Source of the DNA: Ignavibacteriales bacterium
GTDB lineage: Bacteria > Bacteroidota > Ignavibacteria > UBA10030
Length of the DNA stretch: 11,580 nt
Assembly: GCA_016218005.1 (NCBI GenBank)
Contig: JACRFF010000306.1
Span: forward strand, 1 to 11,580
Reading direction: 5' to 3'
Shown here: positions 1 through 7,143 of the stretch, piece after piece
Layout: each line of letters starts with the position of its first letter
Position numbering within the stretch: position 1 is the stretch's first letter
Program-made: the position numbers and the translations under genes
Notes under the pieces: model-generated
The model's input: only the letters and a program-made list of their open reading frames with translations
Databases searched by the model: none
What the model was told of the DNA's origin: nothing

Positions 1-274
1 CAGAGTGACTGTGGTCGATGTTGGCGGCTATCAACTTACCACGGCAGAACAGATTGATTTTTTTGAGAGCTTGAAGTATGGGAAAGCGCACTATACCGTC
101 GGCGGCTTCATTGGATTTGGCGCACTCTTCGGTATCGACCGCGGCACATTGACCGGCGTTAGCATGCGATACTATTTTGTTCCATTCCCGAAAGGGATCG
201 AAGTGTTGGATGGTGTCTTCTTAAAGGAATTCGGCGGGTTCTACATCACGATCAACTTCGGTTCATTCTACTAA
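1..274 (+). CDS. Partial hypothetical protein, C-terminal 91 residues
   Basis: The reading frame is open from the first base of the window to a TAA at 272-274, so this is the 3' end of a gene that starts outside. A GTG at position 5 is the first possible start inside the window, but it is probably an internal valine. The visible part is rich in glycine and aromatic residues, has alternating hydrophobic stretches, and ends in ITINFGSFY. A terminal aromatic residue after a beta-like strand is common in outer-membrane or exported beta-rich proteins, so such a location is possible but not shown. I do not recognise the family. It is the only plus-strand gene seen, and it converges on uvrA with stop codons that overlap by three bases. 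Confidence 0.55.
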   Translation, partial: RVTVVDVGGYQLTTAEQIDFFESLKYGKAHYTVGGFIGFGALFGIDRGTLTGVSMRYYFVPFPKGIEVLDGVFLKEFGGFYITINFGSFY

Positions 275-3114
275 GATTTCAGATAAGGCTTCAGCGCTTG
301 ACCGGTGTGTGAGCGCGAATTCATCGCAATCTCTTCAGGCGTTCCGGTCGCCACAATTGTTCCTCCTCTATCGCCGGCTTCAGGTCCCAAATCGATAAGA
401 AAGTCTGCACACTTTACCACTTCCATGTTGTGTTCAATAACAAGCACCGAATGTCCGGCCTCGACAAGCGCATCAAAACACTTCAATAGCTTGGCGATGT
501 CGTCGAAATGCAGACCCGTCGTGGGTTCATCGAAAATGAACAGCGTCTTACCGCCCGTATCTTGAGCGGTGAGATGGGTGGCCAATTTTACGCGCTGAGC
601 TTCGCCGCCTGACAGCGTAGTTGCCGATTGTCCGAGGCGCAGATAACCGAGTCCGACCTCGTCGAGAATGTTCAAGCGCTTTGCTATCCGCCGACCTTCC
701 GGGAAACTTGAAAAAAATTGTATCGCTTCAGTAACGGTCAGGCCAAGCATGTCGTCCACATTCTTGCCGTGCCATTTGATATCAAGCACTTCCCTCTTGA
801 ACCGCTTTCCTTTGCACGACTCGCAGGTCAGGTACAGGTCGGCGAGGAATTGCATTTCAATTCGTTGCACTCCGTCGCCCTCGCACGTTTCGCAGCGACC
901 GCCGGGAACGTTGAATGAAAAATGCCCCGGTTTGTAGCCGTGCATTTTTGCCGACGGCGTGGAAGCAAGCAGATCGCGAATTAAATCGAATACCTTTAGG
1001 TACGTAACGGGATTCGACCGTGGACTTCGTCCAATCGGCGATTGGTCGACCAGTTCCACCGAATTGATATGCTCGACGCCATCGATCGAACGGTGCTTGC
1101 CGACCGTCCCCTCGAATCCCCCCTTCCGTTTTTGTATGCCCGCATAGAGGATATCGTGAATCAGCGTACTCTTGCCGGAACCACTCACGCCGGTAACGCA
1201 GACGTACATCTGCAGGGGAATCCGGACGTCGAGTCCCTTGAGGTTGTTTTCCGACGCACCTTTTACAAAAATCGATTTCTCGCTATCCTTGCGCCGCCGC
1301 TTCGGCACGGGAATCATAAGGTCGCGGTTCAGATACTTCGCTGTTATCGACGCGGGATGTTTCAAGAGTTCGGGCAATTCCACGTTTGCGACGACTTCCC
1401 CGCCGTGCTCACCCGCGCGTGGCCCCATATCCACAACAACATCGGCGGCGCGAATCATGTCCTCATCGTGTTCCACCACCATCACCGTGTTGCCGATATC
1501 ACGAAGCGATTTGAGAATATCAATGAGACGCTGGTTGTCGCGCGGATGAAGTCCGATACTTGGCTCATCCAGAACATACAGCGCACCCATCAAGGAGGAA
1601 CCAAGGGAAGTTGCAAGATTGATCCGCTGAGATTCTCCGCCAGAGAGCGTCATGGACAGACGGTCGAGTGTAATGTAGCCGATGCCTACGTTGTCCAGAA
1701 ACAAAAGTCGTTTGCGTATCTCTTCGATGATTCTCTTGGCGATCGCAAGCTCGTGCTTGGAAAACTTCACGCCTTCGAAAAATCCATGCGCCTCCGTAAT
1801 CGTCATCTTGACGATGTCGTGAATGGTTTTGCCGGCAACGAGAACGTTCGCCGCCTCTTTTCGGAGTCGGGAACCGCCGCACTCACCGCACGCAGTGTAA
1901 CCGCGAAACCGACTCAGAAAAACACGGTAATGAATCTTGTAGGATTTACGCTCGATGTAATTGAAAAATTTGTAGACTCCATCAAAGTCCGAATACCCGT
2001 GAAGCACGACGTCGATTTCCTTGCTCGTCAACTCGCGATACGGAACATCTACGCGCACGCCGGCTTGCTTGGCAATGCGAAGGAGGTCGGTAAGATTTTC
2101 TTTCCATCGCGGCATGGTCCACGGAAAAATCGCGCCTCCCCTGAGTGATTTTTCTTGGTCAGGAATCACCAAGTTTAAATCAATGCCGATGGATCTTCCA
2201 AAGCCCTGACATTTGGGACACGCACCGACCGGGTTATTGAAAGAAAACATTCGCGGCTCAGGATCTTCATATCGAAGTCCATCGTGAGGACACTCGTAGT
2301 GCTGGGTAAATTTCAAAGTCTCATGCTTTTCGAGAAGATGGACAAGCGCGTACCCTTCTCCCTCATTGAATGCCGTTCCGATAGAATCACCTAACCGAGT
2401 GATTGTCTCGTGGTCATTGCGCCGCACAATGGCGCGGTCGACCAGCACGAACACCTCTTGTTTGGACTTGCCTTTGAATTCCTGCACATTGAGGTCGATC
2501 AATTCCTCTCCCACAACGATGCGGAAGAATCCACGCTTCTTGAGAACATCCAACTCTTCCTTCATCGAACGGCCGTGATGATCGTGAAGCGGAAATGTAA
2601 TATAGACCTTGGCGCCTTCAGGCTCCTCCAAAACGCGATCCACAACTTCGGACACTGCATACCGACGCACCATCGAACCGCACTTGCCGCAAAATGTTTT
2701 TCCGATCCTGCCGAACAGCAGACGGAGATAATCGTACACTTCCGTTGTTGTCGCAACCGTCGAACGCGGATTGCGTGTCGTCGTCTTTTGTTCGATCGCA
2801 ATGGCGGGACTGATTCCCTGAATCAGATCGACGTCGGGTTTTTCCATCCGCTCCAGAAACTGCCGGGCGTAGGAGGAAAGACTTTCGACGTAGCGTCGCT
2901 GCCCTTCGGCATAGATCGTGTCAAACGCCAAGCTGGACTTGCCCGATCCGCTTACTCCGGTAACGACGATAAGCTTGTTGCGAGGCAATGTCAGGCTGAT
3001 GTTCTTGAGATTGTGAACTCGCGCTCCCTTGACTACGATTTCCGATACTGCTCGCGTTGTGGGCGGCTGCGGATACACGGTCTTTCTTTCTTTTTTTGTT
3101 GGCGGTTTTGCCAT
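271..3114 (-). CDS. uvrA: Excinuclease ABC subunit A (UvrA)
   Basis: UvrA is the DNA-damage sensor of nucleotide excision repair. It dimerises, binds distorted DNA and loads UvrB. Both ABC ATPase modules are present. Counting from the in-frame GTG at 3117 (948 residues), there are Walker A motifs GVSGSGKSS at 54-62 and GVSGSGKST at 643-651. Signature motifs are LSGGESQR at 491-498 and LSGGEAQR at 835-842, and Walker B motifs are YVLDEPS and FIFDEPT. The C-terminal zinc module is intact (C742, C745, C765, C768). The first zinc module reads CPHD at 276-279 and CPKC at 300-303, so one of the usual four cysteines is aspartate. I prefer the ATG at 3114 (947 residues) to the GTG just before it; neither has a clear Shine-Dalgarno site. 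About 25 lysine/proline-rich residues precede the conserved domain. Length is normal for the family. It lies about 80 bases downstream of the EF-G gene, with a strong hairpin between them. Confidence 0.97.
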   Translation of the reverse strand: MAKPPTKKERKTVYPQPPTTRAVSEIVVKGARVHNLKNISLTLPRNKLIVVTGVSGSGKSSLAFDTIYAEGQRRYVESLSSYARQFLERMEKPDVDLIQGISPAIAIEQKTTTRNPRSTVATTTEVYDYLRLLFGRIGKTFCGKCGSMVRRYAVSEVVDRVLEEPEGAKVYITFPLHDHHGRSMKEELDVLKKRGFFRIVVGEELIDLNVQEFKGKSKQEVFVLVDRAIVRRNDHETITRLGDSIGTAFNEGEGYALVHLLEKHETLKFTQHYECPHDGLRYEDPEPRMFSFNNPVGACPKCQGFGRSIGIDLNLVIPDQEKSLRGGAIFPWTMPRWKENLTDLLRIAKQAGVRVDVPYRELTSKEIDVVLHGYSDFDGVYKFFNYIERKSYKIHYRVFLSRFRGYTACGECGGSRLRKEAANVLVAGKTIHDIVKMTITEAHGFFEGVKFSKHELAIAKRIIEEIRKRLLFLDNVGIGYITLDRLSMTLSGGESQRINLATSLGSSLMGALYVLDEPSIGLHPRDNQRLIDILKSLRDIGNTVMVVEHDEDMIRAADVVVDMGPRAGEHGGEVVANVELPELLKHPASITAKYLNRDLMIPVPKRRRKDSEKSIFVKGASENNLKGLDVRIPLQMYVCVTGVSGSGKSTLIHDILYAGIQKRKGGFEGTVGKHRSIDGVEHINSVELVDQSPIGRSPRSNPVTYLKVFDLIRDLLASTPSAKMHGYKPGHFSFNVPGGRCETCEGDGVQRIEMQFLADLYLTCESCKGKRFKREVLDIKWHGKNVDDMLGLTVTEAIQFFSSFPEGRRIAKRLNILDEVGLGYLRLGQSATTLSGGEAQRVKLATHLTAQDTGGKTLFIFDEPTTGLHFDDIAKLLKCFDALVEAGHSVLVIEHNMEVVKCADFLIDLGPEAGDRGGTIVATGTPEEIAMNSRSHTGQALKPYLKS

Positions 3115-3144
3115 CACAAAGCGTGCAATCGATTTCTAAACACG

Positions 3145-3172
3145 AATGCCCCGCGAAGCGAGGCGGGGCATT
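3145..3172. repeat. GC-rich perfect inverted repeat between EF-G and uvrA
   Basis: Ten-base arms AATGCCCCGC (3145-3154) and GCGGGGCATT (3163-3172) are perfectly complementary around an 8-base loop. It could act as a transcription terminator or mRNA-stabilising hairpin at the end of the EF-G gene. However, no clean T-run follows it on either strand, so canonical intrinsic termination is doubtful. Its design (C-rich arm, AAGCG near the centre, G-rich arm) resembles the palindrome at 11459-11482, so both may belong to a dispersed intergenic repeat family. Confidence 0.6.
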
Positions 3173-3195
3173 GCGTCTCCACATTCATTCTGAAG

Positions 3196-5301
3196 TTACT
3201 CGGCTTCTTGCTTTGCCTTTTGATATTCCGAAACAATTTTCTCCACCTGATCCCGTGGGAGTTCGTCATAGTGCGAAAACTTTGTCCGGAAGACACCGCG
3301 GCCTTGCGTCATCGAACGGAGTATGGTCGAGTACTTATGAATCTCCGCCATCGGCACTAAGGCTTTGATGATCTGAAAATGGCCATCTGCTTCCATACCC
3401 AAAATCTTGCCGCGCCTTCCTGAAATATCTCCCATCACATCGCCCATATACTCCTCCGGTACGGTAACTTCGATTTCATTGATCGGTTCGAGTATGACGG
3501 GTCGGGCTTCGGCAAATCCTTTCCTGAAAGCCATCGCACCGGCAATCTTGAATGAATGCTCGTCCGAATCGACCGAATGATAGGAGCCGTCGAACAGCGT
3601 AACTCTCACATCGACCACTTCATAACCGGCCAGTACGCCTTTCTGCATAATCTCGACCACACCTTTTTCCACGGCAGGCACAAAGCGGCCGGGAACCACT
3701 CCACCAACGACGGCGTCTTCAAATTGGAATCCCTCGCCGCGCTTCAGCGGCTCGATCTTGATGTGCACGTGGCCGAACTGTCCGCGGCCGCCCGTTTGCT
3801 TCTTGTGCTTGTACTCCACATCAGCCGCAACGCCTTTGATGGCTTCTTTGTACGGAATCTTCGGCTCGGTCAGCTCCACGTCAACGTGGTACTTTTCTTT
3901 CAGGCGCTTTGTAACAATGAGAAGGTGGAGTTCACCTTGGCCCGCAATCAACGTCTGACTCAGTTTGCCGTCGACGGAGACAACAAATGTTGGATCTTCT
4001 TCGTGGAGAGAATGAAGCCCGGTCGCAATTTTATCCTCATCTCCCTTCGCCTTTGAATGAATCGCCATGCGAATGACCGGGTCGGGAAATACCGTCGGCG
4101 GAATTTCTACAGGGAAAGATTTGCTGCTGAGCGTGTTGTTTGTATGCGTGTCTTTCAGTTTCACAACGGCGCCAATGTCGCCGGCAGAAAGTTTGCTGAT
4201 CTCTTTTCGCTCCTTGCCGTTCATGAGGAAAATCTGGCCGAGCCGTTCGGCTTTACCGTTGCCTTCGTTCACCAAATCCATTCCTGCTGAAATGGTCCCA
4301 GAAAAAACGCGGAAGAACGACAACTCGCCGACATGCTCTTCCGAAACAGTTTTGTAGATGAACAGCGCGGGCTGGCCATTGGGGTCGGGAGCGACACTAA
4401 TCTCGGATTTCGATTGCACGTCTCGCGCCTTCACCGGCCCGCGGTCTTTGGGCGATGGGCCGTACTCGCTAATCAAGTTCAAGATCGAAGATACGCCGAT
4501 GTTCATGGAACCCGACGTACAAAGGATTGGGAACAGTTTACGCGTGTTCAGCGCAAGCCGCAGACCTTTTTCCAGTTCCGGTTGTTGAAGCGTTCCTTGC
4601 TCGAAAAACTTGTTGAGCAGTTCTTCATCTGTCTCTGCAATTTTTTCGACCAATTCTTCGTGCAAATGATCCGCTTTTGATTTGAGATCGTCCGGAATAT
4701 CTGTCTCCGTTACTTTGCCGCTTCCATCGCGATTGAATTTCAGCAGTTTCATTTTCAACACGTCCACAACCGTATCAAACGGCAGTCCCTGATTGACGGG
4801 GAATTGGACGACAACGACGTCGTGGCCGAATCGTTCCTTTGCCACGGCAACGGCGTGATCGAATTCAGCATTCTCATTATCAAGCTTATTGACAACGAGA
4901 ACGACGGGAAGTTGGTAGTTCTTCGCGGCATTCCAAACAATTTCTGTTCCGACTTCAATCCCTTCCACCGCTTTGATCAGAACCACGGCAAGATCCGAAA
5001 CGCGCAAAGAGCTGAGCACTTCGCCCGTGAAATCGGAATAGCCCGGCGTGTCCAGTATGTTGAACTTTGTGCCTTGCCAGTCGAGATGCAGCAGGGAAAG
5101 GTTAATGGAGATTTTTCGTTCGATTTCGTCGGGATGATAATCGCTGATGGAGGAACCGTCTTCAACTTTTCCGAGACGGTTAGAAGCGCCGGCAGTGAAG
5201 AGGAAAGCTTCGGTCAACGTCGTCTTGCCGGATCCGCCGTGACCGACGAGTGCAATGTTGCGCAATCGATCGATGGGATAGTCTTTCGTTGCCTGAGCCA
5301 C
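3196..5301 (-). CDS. fusA: Elongation factor G paralogue, EF-G2 type
   Basis: This is a translational GTPase of the EF-G family with 701 residues, the usual length. From the chosen start, the G1 loop GHGGSGKTT is at about 20-28, switch II DTPGYSDF begins at 84, and G4 NKLD is at 138-141. Later domains are present, including KQTGGRGQFGHV and GSYHSVDSDEHSFKIAGAMAF-like domain IV motifs and a domain V ending in RGVFRTKFSHYDELP. The G1 sequence and the tyrosine in place of the switch II histidine (usually DTPGH) place it with the EF-G2-type paralogues known from Thermus and mycobacteria rather than the main EF-G. The frame is open further upstream to 5388. The GTG at 5301 is chosen because an AGGAAGGAG site ends 8 bases before it, and the upstream extension does not resemble EF-G. 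A TATTAT box at 5336-5341 in the 88-base upstream gap hints at an internal promoter, but there is no good -35. Whether it performs translocation or a specialised role is unknown. Confidence 0.9.
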   Translation of the reverse strand: MAQATKDYPIDRLRNIALVGHGGSGKTTLTEAFLFTAGASNRLGKVEDGSSISDYHPDEIERKISINLSLLHLDWQGTKFNILDTPGYSDFTGEVLSSLRVSDLAVVLIKAVEGIEVGTEIVWNAAKNYQLPVVLVVNKLDNENAEFDHAVAVAKERFGHDVVVVQFPVNQGLPFDTVVDVLKMKLLKFNRDGSGKVTETDIPDDLKSKADHLHEELVEKIAETDEELLNKFFEQGTLQQPELEKGLRLALNTRKLFPILCTSGSMNIGVSSILNLISEYGPSPKDRGPVKARDVQSKSEISVAPDPNGQPALFIYKTVSEEHVGELSFFRVFSGTISAGMDLVNEGNGKAERLGQIFLMNGKERKEISKLSAGDIGAVVKLKDTHTNNTLSSKSFPVEIPPTVFPDPVIRMAIHSKAKGDEDKIATGLHSLHEEDPTFVVSVDGKLSQTLIAGQGELHLLIVTKRLKEKYHVDVELTEPKIPYKEAIKGVAADVEYKHKKQTGGRGQFGHVHIKIEPLKRGEGFQFEDAVVGGVVPGRFVPAVEKGVVEIMQKGVLAGYEVVDVRVTLFDGSYHSVDSDEHSFKIAGAMAFRKGFAEARPVILEPINEIEVTVPEEYMGDVMGDISGRRGKILGMEADGHFQIIKALVPMAEIHKYSTILRSMTQGRGVFRTKFSHYDELPRDQVEKIVSEYQKAKQEAE

Positions 5302-5309
5302 AGTTAGGT

Positions 5310-5318
5310 CTCCTTCCT
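5310..5318 (-). promoter_or_regulatory. Ribosome binding site fixing the GTG start of the EF-G gene
   Basis: On the minus strand AGGAAGGAG lies 8 bases before the GTG at 5301. This site decides the start: the longer open frame to 5388 would add 29 residues with no Shine-Dalgarno site and no family similarity. Confidence 0.75.
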
Positions 5319-5389
5319 GATAAATCGTGGAATAAATAATAGAGGAGGAAATGAAAGCGGCAGCGAATCGCAATGCCCGCCAGCGCACA

Positions 5390-5788
5390 TCAATTCATCG
5401 GTTCTTGCGTGCGGAGTCCTACGAACGATGCAATGCGGCTGATGATATTGCCCACGAGCGTGCTGACACGGTGAATCGGTTCTTCAAGCCTTCGCTGCAC
5501 CCGTTCCTCGAACATCACCACATTGTCGGCTAATTGTTTGAACGACTCGATGGCGGATTTAAAGAGCGTCACTTGGTCATCCACCTTCATAGAGATGGAC
5601 TTGAAGCGCTCCATGACAATGTTGAGATTTTCCAGAACGGGACGAAGATTCTTCCCGATATCAGCAAGATCCATTTGAAGCTGTTCCAGCACCTTGTTCA
5701 GTCGCGTCAGCACAACGATAAGATATACGCACAACGCCGACGCACTCAACAACGCGAGCAACTTTGCAAGTTGGAGAAGGTTGTCCAC
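5390..5788 (-). CDS. DUF948-like membrane-anchored coiled-coil protein
   Basis: A small protein of 132 residues. It has one N-terminal membrane segment at about 8-27 (LALLSASALCVYLIVVL), followed by a long charged helix that looks like coiled coil (about 28-115) and a short C-terminus. This layout fits the DUF948 family, often described as general-stress-like proteins and often found beside YtxH genes, as here. Molecular function is not known. The start is the GTG at 5788, preceded by AAAGGA about 7 bases upstream. It follows the YtxH gene by 29 bases and is probably co-transcribed with it. The family assignment rests on architecture and neighbourhood rather than a diagnostic motif. Confidence 0.75.
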   Translation of the reverse strand: MDNLLQLAKLLALLSASALCVYLIVVLTRLNKVLEQLQMDLADIGKNLRPVLENLNIVMERFKSISMKVDDQVTLFKSAIESFKQLADNVVMFEERVQRRLEEPIHRVSTLVGNIISRIASFVGLRTQEPMN

Positions 5789-5817
5789 ACGTATTCCTTT
5801 GGTCGAGAGTTGGAGTT

Positions 5818-6144
5818 CTACGCGTTTCCGCCGGTCTTGCCGCGGGCGTCGCTCATGATGCGGTCGGCATCTCCGAGAATTGAATCCGCCTTCCGGCGAG
5901 CATCACTGATGAGTGAATCGGATTTCTTCTTGCCCTCGTTGATAATCTCCACCGCCTTTGTCCGAGCGCGATTGACATACTCTTGGGCGTCTTCCATGAT
6001 ATCGACGGCTTTTTCCTTGATGTCGGCGCGAAGCTCTCTGCCGGATTTCGGCGCATACAGCAACGCAATGACGGCACCTACCAAGCTGCCCGCGATGAAG
6101 CCGACAATCATCCCTTTTGCCATTCCATCATTTTCGTCAGCCAT
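5818..6144 (-). CDS. YtxH domain-containing protein
   Basis: A small protein of 108 residues. A glycine-rich membrane segment at about 9-30 (GFIAGSLVGAVIALLYAP) runs directly into the APKSGRELRADIKEKA motif typical of YtxH/gas-vesicle-like stress proteins. The rest is a charged amphipathic helix rich in K, R, D and E. The family is linked to general stress in Bacillus, but its biochemical role is unknown. The open frame extends 28 codons further upstream to 6228. The ATG at 6144 is chosen because a strong AAGGAGGAG site precedes it and because homologous proteins begin close to the membrane segment. It heads a set with the DUF948-like protein and the EF-G paralogue. Confidence 0.88.
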   Translation of the reverse strand: MADENDGMAKGMIVGFIAGSLVGAVIALLYAPKSGRELRADIKEKAVDIMEDAQEYVNRARTKAVEIINEGKKKSDSLISDARRKADSILGDADRIMSDARGKTGGNA

Positions 6145-6147
6145 TGT

Positions 6148-6156
6148 CTCCTCCTT
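6148..6156 (-). promoter_or_regulatory. Strong ribosome binding site of the YtxH gene
   Basis: AAGGAGGAG on the minus strand, with its GGAGG core 5 bases before the ATG at 6144. It decides between this start and the longer frame beginning at 6228. Confidence 0.75.
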
Positions 6157-6178
6157 CGTGCGGTTGTTGAACGAAAAT

Positions 6179-6207
6179 AAGGTAGAGAATAAGAGGAAAA
6201 GATTCAA
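6179..6207 (-). promoter_or_regulatory. Possible promoter for the YtxH-DUF948-EF-G group
   Basis: On the minus strand a TTGAAT box (6202-6207) is separated by 17 bases from TACCTT (6179-6184), about 35 bases before the YtxH start. The match to sigma70 is weak (4 of 6 and 3 of 6). The TTG and TAnnTT parts also resemble the Bacteroidota-type promoter. It lies in the largest gap of the run, which is why I mention it. Confidence 0.3.
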
Positions 6208-6235
6208 CCGCCGTTTTCGTTCTTGCACTTGAAAC

Positions 6236-6275
6236 GACAGCCGCTGTCAGTTCATATTGCAGAATCGGCAGCGGC
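6236..6275 (-). terminator. Hairpin after the small ribosomal protein gene, weak terminator candidate
   Basis: GCCGCTG (6240-6246) and CAGCGGC (6269-6275) are complementary around a 22-base loop. A second small palindrome, GACAG-CCG-CTGTC (6236-6248), overlaps the first arm. It lies just downstream of the stop at 6281 on the minus strand. Only a short TCGTTTC follows, so it may be a partial terminator or processing element rather than a strong stop. Confidence 0.3.
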
Positions 6276-6280
6276 ATTGG

Positions 6281-6376
6281 TTAGCGAATCTTCTTCTTGT
6301 GACGCATCTTCCGCAAGCGCTTCTTACGCTTGTGCGTTGCCATCTTGTGGCGTTTCCGTTTTTTGCCACTCGGCAT
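6281..6376 (-). CDS. Small basic ribosomal protein, AURKAIP1/COX24 (mS38/bS22) type
   Basis: This is a 31-residue open reading frame, too short for usual gene-finding cut-offs. It begins MPSGKKRKRHKMATHKRKK and continues RLRKMRHKKKIR to a TAA at 6281-6283. Nearly half of the residues are lysine or arginine. The KKRKRHKMATHKRKKRLRK core matches the AURKAIP1/COX24 domain of mitochondrial small-subunit protein mS38 and its tiny bacterial counterparts, such as mycobacterial bS22. Such proteins bind rRNA in the 30S subunit. A perfect AAAGGAGG site (6383-6390) precedes the ATG at 6376 by about 6 bases and abuts the stop codon of the TPR gene, so the two are probably co-transcribed with sppA and the HU gene. 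The family call comes from sequence memory; coding status is well supported by the Shine-Dalgarno site and composition. Confidence 0.85.
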   Translation of the reverse strand: MPSGKKRKRHKMATHKRKKRLRKMRHKKKIR

Positions 6377-6390
6377 AGACGCCCTCCTTT

Positions 6391-7137
6391 CTATTGAAGT
6401 TGTGGAAAACTCGTTCCCGAATGCTGGGAGATAAGTTGCTTGGCACGCTGGCCGGTTTCACTGTTAGGGTCGATCTCAACCGTCTTCTTGAACCATGCGT
6501 TCGATTCTTGCAGGTTGCCCTCCGTCAGCGCCACAATGCCGAGATTGAAGTGCGCGAACAAGTGCTTCGGCTCGAACTTCAAGGCTTGCTGCATTTGATT
6601 TCTGGCTTCTCCGGTGTTTCCCAACTCCTTGTAGCAGATTCCAAGATCGACGCGTGCGTTAACGTCTTTGGGATTTTTTGCGAGATATGTTTTGTAGTAG
6701 ATGGTCGCCTTTTCCCAAAACCGATTGTCGTGCAGTAGATTGGCAAGCTGAAGCGTGAGCCGCATGTTGGCGGGATTTGCTTTTACCTGCGATTCAAGGT
6801 CATTCAATTCCCCAATCGCAGCCATGTTTGGACCCTGCGGTGCTGCCTGCGGCTGATTCTGAGCTTGCGGCGGCATGCCTTGCGATGCCGATGGTGAACT
6901 CACCGGCTTGCGCATCAACTCAACGACGAGAATGCCCACCAGCAGAACTACGAAAAATCCCGCCACCAATTTCCACGAACTCGAAACCGGCGATGGTTTC
7001 TTTCGTTCGTTGCGATGCTCGCGTGGTTCAGGCTTGGCTGCGCCAGGCCACTCCACCTGCTGACCGCACGAACCGCAGAACTTATCGTTCCATCGAAGTT
7101 CTGTACCGCAGTGAGCACACACATACTTCGGTTTCAT
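6391..7137 (-). CDS. Zinc-ribbon, single-membrane-span TPR protein
   Basis: A 248-residue protein. Order of parts: an N-terminal zinc ribbon with C7-x2-C10 and C21-x2-C24; a basic proline-rich linker; one membrane segment at about 55-74 (WKLVAGFFVVLLVGILVVEL); a Q/P/A-rich linker at about 78-104; and about three tetratricopeptide repeats at roughly 122-223 (for example NPKDVNARVDLGICYKELGN). The topology suggests a cytoplasmic zinc ribbon and an outward-facing TPR domain that would hold a protein partner. The exact role is unknown. It starts 6 bases after the HU stop codon, with AAGGA inside the end of the HU gene as a distant ribosome site, so translation may be coupled to HU. The small ribosomal protein gene follows after 14 bases. 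Confidence 0.85.
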   Translation of the reverse strand: MKPKYVCAHCGTELRWNDKFCGSCGQQVEWPGAAKPEPREHRNERKKPSPVSSSWKLVAGFFVVLLVGILVVELMRKPVSSPSASQGMPPQAQNQPQAAPQGPNMAAIGELNDLESQVKANPANMRLTLQLANLLHDNRFWEKATIYYKTYLAKNPKDVNARVDLGICYKELGNTGEARNQMQQALKFEPKHLFAHFNLGIVALTEGNLQESNAWFKKTVEIDPNSETGQRAKQLISQHSGTSFPQLQ

Positions 7138-7143
7138 GTGAAG

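Noticed and set aside
1042..2148. Long open frame (368 codons) on the plus strand opposite uvrA
   Set aside because: It lies wholly antisense to the clearly conserved uvrA, resembles no protein family and has no ribosome binding site. It is a codon-bias shadow.
2410..3360. Open frame of 316 codons on the plus strand crossing uvrA and the EF-G gene
   Set aside because: It is antisense to two well-supported genes and runs through their intergenic hairpin. The translation has no recognisable domain.
5351..5533. Plus-strand frame with an AGAGGAGGAA stretch just before its ATG
   Set aside because: The purine stretch makes it look like a real start, but spacing is almost zero, the frame is antisense to the DUF948-like gene, and the product is low-complexity and family-less.
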